64,000 bases of DNA from Amoebidium appalachense (Eukaryota; Ichthyosporea). The translations under genes were made by a program, and so were the position numbers. Shown here piece after piece: positions 43,056-53,200 of the stretch; positions within the stretch are counted from its first letter, which is position 1, and the number at the start of each line of letters is the position of its first letter. The stretch is from positions 1 through 64,000 of the forward strand of contig CAVNZM010000016.1 of NCBI GenBank assembly GCA_963693365.1. Direction: 5' to 3'. The notes under the pieces were generated by a model that was given only the letters and a program-made list of their open reading frames with translations, ran no database searches and had not been told where the DNA came from.

Positions 43056-43404
43056 GTTTTATTTGTGGAAATTATTGACATAAATATTTTTCTGGGTAAA
43101 CACGTAGGATGGGTGTTCGATACCAACATAACCATGTAGGCTTCATTTCGTGTTTTAGCAGTTAGCGGTTGGCTGCCCGCACACGGGCACCTATTAGCCA
43201 GTCAAAACATCAGATACCACAGATCACTAGACCGAGTTATGATTGGCTCGGATCAGATTTCACATATCACTAGATCGATTTTTGATTGGTTCAGATCGGT
43301 AGGCTTAGGTATATAAGCACGACAGTTTTTAGCAGATCAGCAAGCTACAAACACATCTTCTGTGTTTAGCATCCACAGCCTTACAGCTATATATTCCTTT
43401 TCAC
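43056..43404 (+). repeat. Ngaro A2 repeat
   Basis: 349 bp, direct repeat of A1 with very few changes. Confidence 0.95.
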
Positions 43405-43533
43405 CCACCCACCTACACCCACACACAACCCCCATTGATCCACACATACGTGCTGTTTTTTCACGGGGCGAAGCCTTCCCCCTTTTTTTGGACACATGGA
43501 CCTCACGGATCAATAAATTGATGACTGGGGGCT

Positions 43534-43623
43534 TGCCGTGGTTTACAACCATTGCAGGTTCACTTTCGTCCAAGGGGATGTCCCCCTAGAGGCAACACAC
43601 GTCCCGGAGTAGTTTTTCATAGA
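43534..43623 (+). repeat. Ngaro B2 repeat
   Basis: Direct repeat of B1. Marks the right end of the element. Confidence 0.93.
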
Positions 43624-44001
43624 AGGACAGGAAGCCGTTTATTCATTCAATCATTCATTCATTCTTTACTTTCACTGAACGACGAGTGAATTCTCTAGAA
43701 CATGTGTTTCAATACAAATATTGATGCAAATGAATACAAATTTATATATATCCACAGGGTATAACGTGATGGTCATTCGAGCAAACATCATGGTCATTGC
43801 AGCTGTTGTTGTCGTCATTTGGGGCGCAAGCGCTTTGCAATCGGCTAGAAAAACATACTAAGCGGCAAAGGTGGGGGTGGGCTGTCGGCATCATACTCAT
43901 GACCTATGTTTGTGTGTGTGCGTGTGCGCGTGTGTGCGTGTGCGCGTGTGTGCGTGTGCGTGTGCGTGTGTGCGATAGATTGTAAGTTAGCAGACTTATT
44001 T

Positions 44002-44193
44002 TCAACAAAAGTCAAAAAAAATTCCTAGAATATCCTTTTCACCATCCGTAAAACCATTCATCTTCCGGTCGCATTCTTCCAGTCCTGCGATATAAAGACC
44101 CGTGCTTTTCAATGTGGCGAATTGAGTTATACAATCTGTATGTGGACAACAAGTTGCCAAGGCGTAAGGCAATGCATCGTTCGTTGATAGCAC
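44002..44193 (-). CDS. possible terminal exon, frame ambiguous
   Basis: One minus frame reads STNDALPYALATCCPHTDC, then IAGLEECDRKMNGFTDGEKD, and ends ILGIFFDFC. A second minus frame over 44039-44285 is also open (about 80 codons, ending GRMRPEDEWFYGW). Both have natural composition and neither has a clear acceptor, so at most one is real. The rest of 43624-44508 holds a (GT)n tract at 43911-43975 and a G tract near 44433-44456. Confidence 0.3.
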   Translation of the reverse strand: MLSTNDALPYALATCCPHTDCITQFATLKSTGLYIAGLEECDRKMNGFTDGEKDILGIFFDFC

Positions 44194-44508
44194 GTAGCAT
44201 CCTTTTCACCGTGTCGCGTGTTTTTGACCAATTTTTGGTATAGGTGTAAAATCGGTACGCCTTTGATTTTCGATCAGAAGCGCATCAATGATACGATACC
44301 TATGGATTGGATACACACTTTGTGTATTGCCAGTCATATCTTTGGGCAGACGTCCTTTATATCTACATGTATTAGAGGGGAATAAGGGAATGGTTCATAG
44401 TTTTCCCTAGCTCAACTCCCAAAACACGCCCCCGGGGGGGGGGGGGGGGCGGGGGGGCAAATTGAAAATGTTATGATACGAGACCCTGAGACGAGTAAAT
44501 CTACTCAC

Positions 44509-44621
44509 ATATGATGTGACAGCTTCTACGTATTTCTGTATAACAGGCTCACCTTTAACTGCCTCAGAGTCGCTGATCGTGCCGCCGTCTGTGGCCTTGG
44601 GAGGTGGTGGCAGATTTGGAT
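44509..44621 (-). CDS. internal exon candidate of a proline-rich host gene
   Basis: 113 bp between an acceptor (CTAACCCCATTCCCTTCCCATCTCCAG) and a donor (TCATAT, then GTGAGTAG). Read with two leading bases, the peptide is PNLPPPPKATDGG, then TISDSEAVKGEPVIQKYVEA and VTSY. The phase (1 in, 0 out) fits the G left over by the duplicated exons upstream. The family is not recognised. Confidence 0.55.
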
Positions 44622-44693
44622 CTGGAGATGGGAAGGGAATGGGGTTAGATGAAAGAAACTCGATGCTGCTTACTTAACAGCCCGTCCGTCCCC

Positions 44694-44787
44694 ACCCCCA
44701 CCCCCACCCCCACCCCCACCCCCACCCCCACCCCCACCCCCACCCCCACCCCCACCCCCACCCCCACCCCCACCCCCACCCCCACCC
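44694..44787. repeat. (CCCCCA)n hexanucleotide array
   Basis: About 15 copies of ACCCCC in perfect register, translating to PTPT or GVGV artefacts. It lies in the likely intron upstream of the exon at 44509. Confidence 0.95.
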
Positions 44788-45138
44788 CCCTCTTTCGTTC
44801 CACAAAAACAAAAACAGAAACAGAAACAGAAAACAAAAGGGAAATTTTAGGGTTTTTTTCTTTTTTTTAGGGTTTTTTTTTTTTGGATACCAAACGTGCA
44901 AGGACATACCAGTCATGATGGGTAGCAGAGTATACACCCTTGATTCATGTACTGATACAAAAAACAAAGTGGTCACCAAATGTAAAATAAAATTTATCCG
45001 ATGTAATAGTTTTAGTCTCCCTATGTCCCTATCTCCCCTCTCTCTCTCAGAGTCTCTCTTTCTGTGATGTGTGTGCGTGTGCGTGTGCATGTGCGTGTGT
45101 GTGTGGGGGGGGGGGGGGGGGGGGGGGGGGGGGGCTAC

Positions 45139-45240
45139 CTTTGTTGGCTTGTGTGGACAGTTCATGTTGTGGGGGTTGGGGTCGGGGGGACTCCTCGGTG
45201 TTTGGGGAGGGAGTGGTGCCGCCCTGGGGGTGTACCTGGC
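45139..45240 (-). CDS. duplicated exon, copy 2
   Basis: 102 bp between the acceptor CCCCCCTTGCAG and the donor AACAAAG, then GTAGCCCC. In the frame matching its neighbours (phase 1 at both ends) it reads QVHPQGGTTPSPNTEESPRP, then QPPQHELSTQANK. It lies 378 bp from an almost identical exon at 45517-45618. Being symmetric in phase, either or both could be included. Confidence 0.55.
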
Positions 45241-45427
45241 CTGCAAGGGGGGAAAATCGTGAGAAGGTTTATGTAATAAAAACGTGTACATGTTTGATCA
45301 AACTCATAATTAAGACCTTATGGACGAGTTTTATGGAACCCCTGGTAGCCTCAAATTTTTTTGCAATGCTCCTTCATGTATACTATTCCATAATCAAAAC
45401 CAGCATGGAGAGACGGTTTCACCGTGA

Positions 45428-45503
<76 letters not shown>

Positions 45504-45516
45504 GGGGGGGGGCTAC

Positions 45517-45618
45517 CTTTGTTGGCTTGTGTGGACAGTTCATGTTGTGGGGGTTGGGGTCGGGGGGACTCCTCGGTGTTTGGGGAGGGAGTGGTGCCGC
45601 CCTGGGGGTGTACCTGGC
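45517..45618 (-). CDS. duplicated exon, copy 1
   Basis: The same 102-bp exon as 45139-45240, with identical splice sites and peptide as far as I read. The intron next to its donor carries a G/C tract and (GT)n. Confidence 0.55.
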
Positions 45619-45804
45619 CTGCAAGGGGGGAAAATCGTGAGAAGGTTTATGTAATAAAAACGTGTACAGGTTTGATCAAACTCATAATTAAAACCTTATG
45701 GACGAGTTTTATTGAACCCCTGGTAGCCTCAAATTTTTTGCAATGCTACTTCATGTACACTATTCCATAATCAAAACCAGCATGGAGAGACGGTTTCACC
45801 GTGA

Positions 45805-45872
<68 letters not shown>

Positions 45873-45908
45873 CGCGGGGGAACGGGGGGGGGGGGGGGGG
45901 GGGGATAC

Positions 45909-46210
45909 CTTCTGCACCAGACAAAGTCTGTTGTGGAGTGTCGCTTTCACGCGATGACTGCAGCTAGTAGGCCTCCCGCAGGAGGTTAACAGGAGGGGGT
46001 CGTGTATTAGCCAGGTACAATTCGAAGGCATTGGGTTCCAATCTGGTTCGGGCATGACCCCGGATGGTGGCTGACGGACACAAGGCCTGGCCTTGGCAGC
46101 CACTCTTTCGTCTGTGTGCAGGGGGGTATCAGGGTGTTCATGCCTCCCGGTTGATGGAGGGGAAGGAGGGGTTTTGACGGATGGATCCGTGTCTGTGAAC
46201 CACATGTTTC
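45909..46210 (-). CDS. coding-like segment, splicing uncertain
   Basis: The minus strand has an acceptor CAACTGACAG near 46215 and a donor GTGCAGAAG, then GTATCCCC at 45908. One frame is open throughout, reading WFTDTDPSVKTPPSPPSTGR, then PSGVMPEPDWNPMPSNCTWL. An alternative is that only the last 49 bp (acceptor CTAGCTGCAG) forms an exon, whose phase fits the duplicated exons better. The family is not recognised. Confidence 0.4.
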
Positions 46211-47030
46211 TGTCAGTTGATGTTGATGTATTACACCGAAAATAAAATGCCAGGAATCATGATGAAGATATTGACGTGGTAACGAATAGAACTAGAAATG
46301 ACCACCAACATCATTACGAAACTAAAAATAGGCCATAGTTTACCTGTATACGGTTTTTCCACACACACCGTCTCATTTTGTATGTGTAGTGTCACGAGTG
46401 TATGCTTGCTCTGGGAAGATGAGACTCCATCTCACAGTTTGTAACCTGATGCCTACAAACGATGTAGGAAAATAAAATCTCTTCTTAAGTTTCAAGCATG
46501 TGACCCTCTCACACACATCGGTTGATAGGTATTTGTTATGTTTGGGTTGTGGGAGGGGGGAGGTGTTGGAAGTAGAGTCCGCTGTGACTAGGGTCGTCGT
46601 GGCGCGCTTGGGCGCTGACCCGTTTCTTTACTGCTTTCAGTGTGTTAACTCCATGACTGAACTCCATGTCTGAACTCCATATCTGCACCTGGCAGAGACG
46701 TGGCTTATATACCCGGGGGGCAGCAGTCTGGAATGTAATCCGGATGCCAGGCGCTAATCGGATTGGTTACTTTCATTTAGAGATCTCTGGGACCAGTGAA
46801 CCAATCGTTTGCAGTCAAAACACAATTGGCAACATTCCTCAACTATGCAGATGTGCATGTGGTGATCGAGTGTCAGCGTGTGTCTGTGTACACGGAACCA
46901 ATTGTAAAGCTAACATACACATATTGTGGAGTGAGCGTAAGTCTGCACTCCAACAGGAGGGGGGATACGGGAGGGGGGATGTTCCTTTTTTAGTTCGGAG
47001 TTCAGCACTTCCGCTTATTTTCTTTTTGGT

Positions 47031-47067
<37 letters not shown>

Positions 47068-47071
47068 CTAC

Positions 47072-47224
47072 GTTGTGGCACAGGACCAGTGGGCTGAGGT
47101 GAGGCAGCAGTCGACGAGGGCGGTTTCACCCTGCTGTTGTCATTGTGGGTAGTACTGCCGGCTGTGCCTTGGGATTGTCGTGTGGCCCGGGTAGTGAACT
47201 GGGGTTGTGTCTCCTCCTCAGATT
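47072..47224 (-). CDS. internal exon candidate, Ser/Thr/Pro-rich
   Basis: 153 bp between the acceptor CTGACTATTCACCGAAACAG and the donor CCACAAC, then GTAGCCCC followed by a long C tract. In phase 1-1 it reads SEEETQPQFTTRATRQSQGT, then VKPPSSTAASPQPTGPVPQ. It is probably a disordered part of the same protein as the exons at 45 kb, because it shares phase 1 boundaries and composition. Confidence 0.5.
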
Positions 47225-47467
47225 CTGTTTCGGTGAATAGTCAGACAAAGACGAAAATACAAAATATTTGCCTTATCCTACACGTTTGTGCTTTATCATA
47301 CACTAAACTAACGAATTCTGTCAAACCCGGCAAAGAGAATTACACTGGAACATGGATGCTTGACTGCCAGGTCCATCAGATTCTATAATCAAGGCATGAC
47401 ATGTGGCAAAATGTGATAGAATGTTGACCACGGTATATCTTGCCATGGGGCTTGTTTCTTCAATATC

Positions 47468-47812
47468 TCATGGACATTGAATGTGATCCCAGTGGCACAC
47501 CTGGGGTGAACCGTTGGGCTTGCTGCCTATAACTGAGAGACCGGAAATCTTGAGATTGCATGGTAGGCCGTTGTCTCCCAGAAAATGCCTGATTTCATCA
47601 TACCAAGTTTTTAACAGAGGGTCTTTCGGGGTCAGAGGAAAAGAGAAACGCGTCCCATCGTTATCGTGGACGTCAACCGTATCGTTCACCAAAATCGTTT
47701 GAGCAATGTGGTTGCTAGCCAGCCTTCGCACGTGTTTGATTGATTTTTCTGTTAATTGAATGTGCCCGCGGAATACAAAAAGGTTCCTCTCCAGGTCCTC
47801 CTGCCATCCGAC
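47468..47812 (-). CDS. exon with HxD motif, possible 2-oxoglutarate oxygenase
   Basis: After the acceptor GTGGGGTCACTCAG the frame reads VGWQEDLERNLFVFRGHIQL, then IAQTILVNDTVDVHDNDG, LKTWYDEIRHFLGDNGLP, and VIGSKPNGSPQVCHWDHIQ before a stop at 47468. The H-W-D preceded by a G-x-P-Q segment resembles the start of the iron-binding motif of 2-oxoglutarate/Fe(II) oxygenases, but the second His and Arg are not seen. The coding part may instead end at CCCCAG, then GTGTGC (47501). It is phase 0 with the exon at 47998. Confidence 0.5.
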   Translation of the reverse strand, partial: VGWQEDLERNLFVFRGHIQLTEKSIKHVRRLASNHIAQTILVNDTVDVHDNDGTRFSFPLTPKDPLLKTWYDEIRHFLGDNGLPCNLKISGLSVIGSKPNGSPQVCHWDHIQCP

Positions 47813-47997
47813 CTGAGTGACCCCACACCAGCACAAACCCCTAATGTGAGAAGGTACCTTTGTGTTCAGTCGGTCTTACGTAGCTCAAAGTTAGGGGCAC
47901 ACATGCATCGATACCATACAAGCAAACGGATAGCCTACTCAGAGTAAAGCGGTACCTGCGACCGAAACAGGGAGTGGTGGTAAGACGCAATGCATAC

Positions 47998-48148
47998 CTG
48001 CTTAGGGGTTATGATGTAGGAATCTGCGTCCTCTTCTAGAGGCATCATGCTGTCCAAGTCTGCAGTAAGCGGCGACACCCCACGTAGTGTTTCGCCACCG
48101 GGCCCTACGGGCCCTGAGGCCCTACCCCGTAAGTTCGGCATGTCGACA
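47998..48148 (-). CDS. exon upstream of the HxD exon
   Basis: 151 bp. Acceptor GTCTTTCCAACAAGCAG, then TGTCGACATGCCG, and donor CCTAAGCAG, then GTATGCATTG. The peptide reads VDMPNLRGRASGPVGPGGET, then LTADLDSMMPLEEDADSYII, ending TPKQ. It is phase 0 at its 3' end, in register with the next exon (VGWQED), giving a 185-bp intron. A LINE 3' end lies only 20 bp upstream of the acceptor, so the element inserted at the very end of the upstream intron. Confidence 0.6.
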
Positions 48149-48364
48149 CTGCTTGTTGGAAAGACAGTGGGGTTTACGCTGTTTACTCGAGGCAAAGAGA
48201 ACCAGTCTCAGGTATGGGGGGGGGGGGGTTTGCTCGGAATATCCCCTCAGCGGTATATCATGATCACGTACATAGATGTCGGGTGGTGACTATATATCAG
48301 GGTTTACTTTCTCTACGAGACACCATAAAGACTACAAGGAGAAATCAATTAGTTGGGGTTCCCC

Positions 48365-48400
<36 letters not shown>

Positions 48401-48432
48401 GGGCTCCCCTCGGGACACTCGGTATCAGCTGG

Positions 48433-48493
<61 letters not shown>

Positions 48494-48513
48494 TGTGTGT
48501 GTGTGCGCGTGCG

Positions 48514-49276
48514 CTATGATTTTGTAGTGATGTGTTTCTCAAGCCAATCAATACATCTAATAAACAGGTCGTAGTTACGCGTGTTTAGTATAAAATCAAG
48601 GATGTTGTAATTTACAGGTAGGCTATCTTTCTGGGTGTCTGTTGTGAATGTGACGTGTGTGTGTTGCGGTATTATGTGGTCTATCAAACTACATTTGGCG
48701 ATACATGACCGGTTAAACTGGTGTGTGTGTGTGTTGTTTGGGCATGCAAATGATGCCACCTTATACTTATTAGATCTCCACTGTATAGCACGTGTACAGT
48801 AAAAGCGTGGTAATTGATCAATAATACCATCAGCTAGAGAAAGACCAGTTCTACAGGAAGGTAATATGTATTTAGGTGTTATACACTTGCGAGTGCCATA
48901 TTTGGCAATATGGTTGAGGCGGTCAGTATATATAAAACGAGACATAAGGCTTAGTTTTTCAAGGTGTATGCTTTCATCGGGTCTAGTGTCGTGTGGTATC
49001 TTTTTCCATTTGTTATATTGCGTGATTATCTTGTGATTGTGTACATGTTTAATAAGTAAGTGGCAGTCCAAAGTCACACACACACTATTGCGGGGTTTAT
49101 TTGTATTTGTGCCCAGGGGGAGAAGGGGAGAGAGAGGGGAGGAAAGAGGGGAGAGGTGAGGAGGGGACAGGTCGGATAGAGAAGAGAGGGTGGGAGGGCA
49201 AATACTTCTTTAAGCGGCTTATGTGCTTATTGAATTTCAGCGCGAGATAGGATACTCTAGCAGCTATTGGGACCAG
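48514..49276 (-). CDS. LINE ORF2 3' part (interrupted)
   Basis: Continues ORF2 after the Copia insertion: ARVSYLALKFNKHISRLK region, then VCVTLDCHLLIKHVHNHK and ending IDWLEKHITTK before TAG. Same sequence as the C-terminus of copy 1. Confidence 0.9.
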
Positions 49277-50041
49277 TGTTGGACATTGTGTTCATAGAAG
49301 CTAGTTCTAGTGCACGTTGTTCCTTCTGTAAGTCAGAAATGATTGCATCTTGTGAGGCCAACCTCTGCTCCAGTAGTTGGACTAGTTGCTGCAACTGTAA
49401 GTTGTCAGACATAGTGTCGTGTATGATGGGTAACTAGTCTATGTGTTTTGTGCACTGAAAACGACAGTAGAAAAGTGTAAATCAAACGTTCTGCTTCCCA
49501 TGTTTGTGACATGGGAGGCACTGCTTTATATAGTCGTTGGCCACCTCATGGTGGCCTCGTGTGCACCCTGGTGGTGGGCCATGTACAGCATGGCCGAAAA
49601 GAGAGCACAATGAAAACAAGTCGTTAAAGATATAAAAGTTAACTGTGCACGTTGAGTGGCTAGTTAACTTGCACTAAAGCACACAAATAAACGTGTTTAA
49701 CACACCAATTGCAGTTAAACGTAAATCTTGCTTCACACAACTAAAAATATTCTGAGAATATCCGGGAATAAAGCACACTACCACTCTAAGAATAGAATCC
49801 TGTGGCAAATATAGCCATGACATCATCTGAACCGGGAATATTAATTAATGAGCACAATTAGCACGTTGCTAGTGAAGCTCGTCATTGGTACAGTTTCGGC
49901 TCAAACATATAACTACCATATATGAATATGACCGTAAACAAAAGCTCTATGCACTCGAGTGAGTGTTGAAACAATTATTCAATTGCTCAGAAACTTTCTC
50001 TAACAGACATTGCTAGCCGGGAGTACCAGTGTACTCCAACA
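49277..50041 (-). repeat. Copia 3' LTR
   Basis: 765 bp, same sequence as the 5' LTR, preceded on the minus strand by the polypurine tract GAGTAGGGG (50042-50050). Confidence 0.96.
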
Positions 50042-50226
50042 CCCCTACTCAATTGGATAATTGTGGTATGAATTAATGCAACTGAGCTCGAGTGCTTCAG
50101 GTGCACAAAATACAGACAATAAAGATTCCCCTACTCAAATTTAGTATGGTACACGTAGTTGCACAGTCGGATGCAACTCTCGCCCCCCCCTGAAGTATGA
50201 GGGCGCAGTTGGTTGATGACGGGTGC

Positions 50227-53200
50227 TCAGCACATGTTGAGCATCCCCACGGCCTTGGTGAAGAAAGAGGCAGACAGGGCCTTGGTGAACATGTCGGCCT
50301 TGTTGTCAGCAGAAGCCACCGGGACCACAGTGATGTTGCCCAGCAGGTGATGTTCCTTGACGGAGCAGTAGCGGACGTCGATGTGCTTGGTCTTGGGCTT
50401 AACCCCCAGGGTGTCCAGCAGGGCCCGGGCAGACTCATTGTCCCCATGGATGGGCACCGGGGTGGGCTCATTGATAGGATTAAGGCCCAGGTCGTCCATC
50501 ACATAGTTGAGCCATAGGGCCTCGTTCGTAGCAGCAGACATGGCCACAAATTCAGCCTCAGTGGAGCTGTGGGTGGTGATGGACTGGAGCCGAGACACCC
50601 AGGACACAGGGGAGGAGTTGATGAAGAAGACATAGCCCGTGGTGGAGCGCCGGGTGTCGCGGTCCTCGGCGTAGTCGGAGTCGGAGTAGCCAACAAGGTT
50701 GGGGGGGCCGGGACGGTAGACAATACCCAGGTCGATGGTGGCCAGCAGGTAGCTTACAACTCTGGTAGCCATAGTCCAGTGGGTGACGGTGGGCGCATGA
50801 ATGTGTCGAGTAAGGACTCCCAGAGCCTGGGAAATGTCGGGGCGGGTGGTACGCGCAATCCACAGCAGGGCACCGACCAGGCTGGCATAGTCCTCCTTCT
50901 TGCTGTAGGCTGGGGTCTTGTTGCTTTCACTGGCCTGGCCCGGGACGATGGGGGTCTTGGTGCCGGACATGTGGGTGAGACGAAAACGGGCAGCCAAGTC
51001 GATGATGTGTTGACGATGGCCCAGACGCAGAGACCCGTCCTCCAGCCAGGTAAGAGTGTGCCCGATGAGCAGGGTAGGACGACCCAGGTCCTTGGCAGAG
51101 AAACGAGCATCCAGCTTGGTGAAAAAATCGTCGATGAGCGCATCAGTGGCGGCCGTCACGGTGAAGTCATCCACATAGGCAGCAAGGGCAATAAACCTTG
51201 GGGTCCCGGCATTCTTGATGAACAGGCACGGGTCAGCAGCACTCACAATGAAGCCTTGGTCGAGGAGATGGTCACGGAGGGCCTCATACCACTGGCGCGG
51301 TGCCTGTTTTAGGCCGTAGAGCGCCTTGTGGAGCAAGCCGACAGCATGGGGGGCCGAGGGGTTGACGAAGCCAGGGGGCTGCTCAATGTAGATGGTCTCG
51401 TTGACGGTGCCGTTGAGGAATGCTGTGTTGACGTCGATGTGGCGCAGAGGCAGACCTTGGGCCACGGAGGTAGCCAAAACCAGCCGGATGGTAGCCAGCG
51501 CAGCCACAGGTGACTCGGTGACGAAATAGTCCTGGCCAGGCTGCTGGTAGTTGCCCCGGGCCACAAGCCGGGCCTTGAAAGCAGTGACGTTGCCGACGTT
51601 GTCCTGCTTGACCGTAAAGACCCAGCCGACCGGAATGACAGTGGAGCCATCCTCTGGACGGGGCACAAGGGTGAAGGTGCCGTTGTCTTCCAGGGCCTTG
51701 AGCTCACGGTGTGCAGCCTCCTCCCATTTCAGACGCTGGGGACTCTTGAGTGCAGCCCGGACAGTCTTGGGGACAACAATGGTGGAAGCCTTGATGGGTG
51801 TTGATGCAGGAGCCGTAGCCTGGGAGGCAAGGGGGGCCGTAGCAGCAGCCACGTTGGCAGTCGGGCCTCGACGTTGGTCGTTGTACACAGCACCACTACG
51901 GGTCGTCCGGGGGAGCCGATGTGCAGGCTCGGGCAGGATCGGAATGTCCAATTGATCACTCGGCGCTGTCCCATTGGCTGACAGACGAGACGAATCAGAT
52001 TGCTGATCATTCCGGACGATGTGATTGGCTGGCTGATTTGACGAATCAGATGACTCCAAAAAATGATGAATTGCCGGTGCGGTCGACCAATCAGATGGGA
52101 CATAACGGAGGGGGTGCAGAATAGCAGCCTCGTCGAACTGTACGTCACGGCTGACGGTCATCTTGTGTGCTGCTGGAATCCAGACCTTGTAGCCCTTGAT
52201 GTTAGGAGGGTAGCCCACGAAGATGCCCTTGACGGCACGAGGCGCCAGTTTCGGTGTATCCTGTTGATGGACGTAGCAGGGAGAGCCCCAGACACGGAGC
52301 CGGCTGTAGTCGGGAGGAATGCCGGTCCACAGCAGGGCGGGAGACGATTGGCTGCCGGTGGCTCGCGACGGGAGCATGTTGCGTATAAAAGCCGCGGTCA
52401 CAGCTGCCTCGGCCCAGAATCCCACCGGAAGGCCGGACTGCTGCAGGAGTGCCCGAACCATGTCGAGGAGGGTCCGGTTCAGTCGTTCGGCAGTCCCATT
52501 CTGTTGAGGAGAGCCGGTGGTAGTGATCTGATGGCGAATGCCGTGCTCACGGTTGTAGTCCCCGAAGGCCGTGCCCATGTACTCGCCCCCCCCGTCGGAC
52601 TGAAACACCTGCATGGGAACACCGTGTTGGGTAACCGCCGCCTTGTGGTACGTCACATATGCAGCCAGTGTGTCTGACTTCTTGACGAGGGGCACGGCCG
52701 TGGTGTGGCCGGTGAAGTCGTCGTGGAACGTCGCCAAGTACTGAGCACCACCGATCGCGGGAGGGAAGGGGCCGCTGATGTCGCTGTGAACCTTGGCTAG
52801 GACCCGGGGAGCTTGGCTGGTTGATTCGGAGAAGGCAACACGGTGGGCTTTGCCGAGGGCACAGGGCTCACACACACCCGGAGACTTGGCACCGCCACCC
52901 ACCAACAGGCCTGCAGACTTGATGACCGAGCGTACAGCGTCAATGCCAGCATGGCCCAGACGGTAGTGCCACGTGTTGAGGTCGGCAGTAACCTTGAAGA
53001 TACGCGGAGCAGTGGTGGTTTGGGTGTCCGGGGTTGTGTCCGCGCGCAGAAGAGACACCGCCATGTGGTACAGCTTGGTGCCGACAGCCGAGCCGGTGGC
53101 CAGAATTTGATCGCCGTAGCACAACTTAACGCCGCCGCGGGTGTCAAAGCGGGGTAAAACGCCGTTGGTAGATGCCGTGAACACACTGATGAGAGTGTCG

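Larger units (their letters stand above)
38166..43623 (+). mobile_element. complete Ngaro-type (tyrosine recombinase) retrotransposon
   Basis: The repeat order is A1 (38166-38514), gag, RT-RNase H, recombinase, B1 (42965-43054), A2 (43056-43404), B2 (43534-43623). This split-direct-repeat layout is the hallmark of Ngaro-type elements in the DIRS order. They integrate through a circular intermediate with a tyrosine recombinase and make no target duplication. Codon third positions are strongly C-rich, unlike the neighbouring DNA. Confidence 0.95.
45123..45870. repeat. 378-bp tandem duplication
   Basis: Two units shifted by 378 bp, each comprising (GT)n, a G tract, the exon, and ~180 bp beginning GTGAGAAGGTTTATG. 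The part from CATGGAGAGACGGTTTCACC followed by (TG)n recurs at 45403 and 45781. The units differ at only a few bases. Confidence 0.93.

Noticed and set aside
44697-44870. PTPT-repeat protein
   Set aside because: Translation of the (CCCCCA)n array.
49277-49412. A separate truncated gag gene at the LINE junction
   Set aside because: The gag start is part of the 3' LTR itself, as shown by the TCCAACA terminus and the ACCAG duplication.
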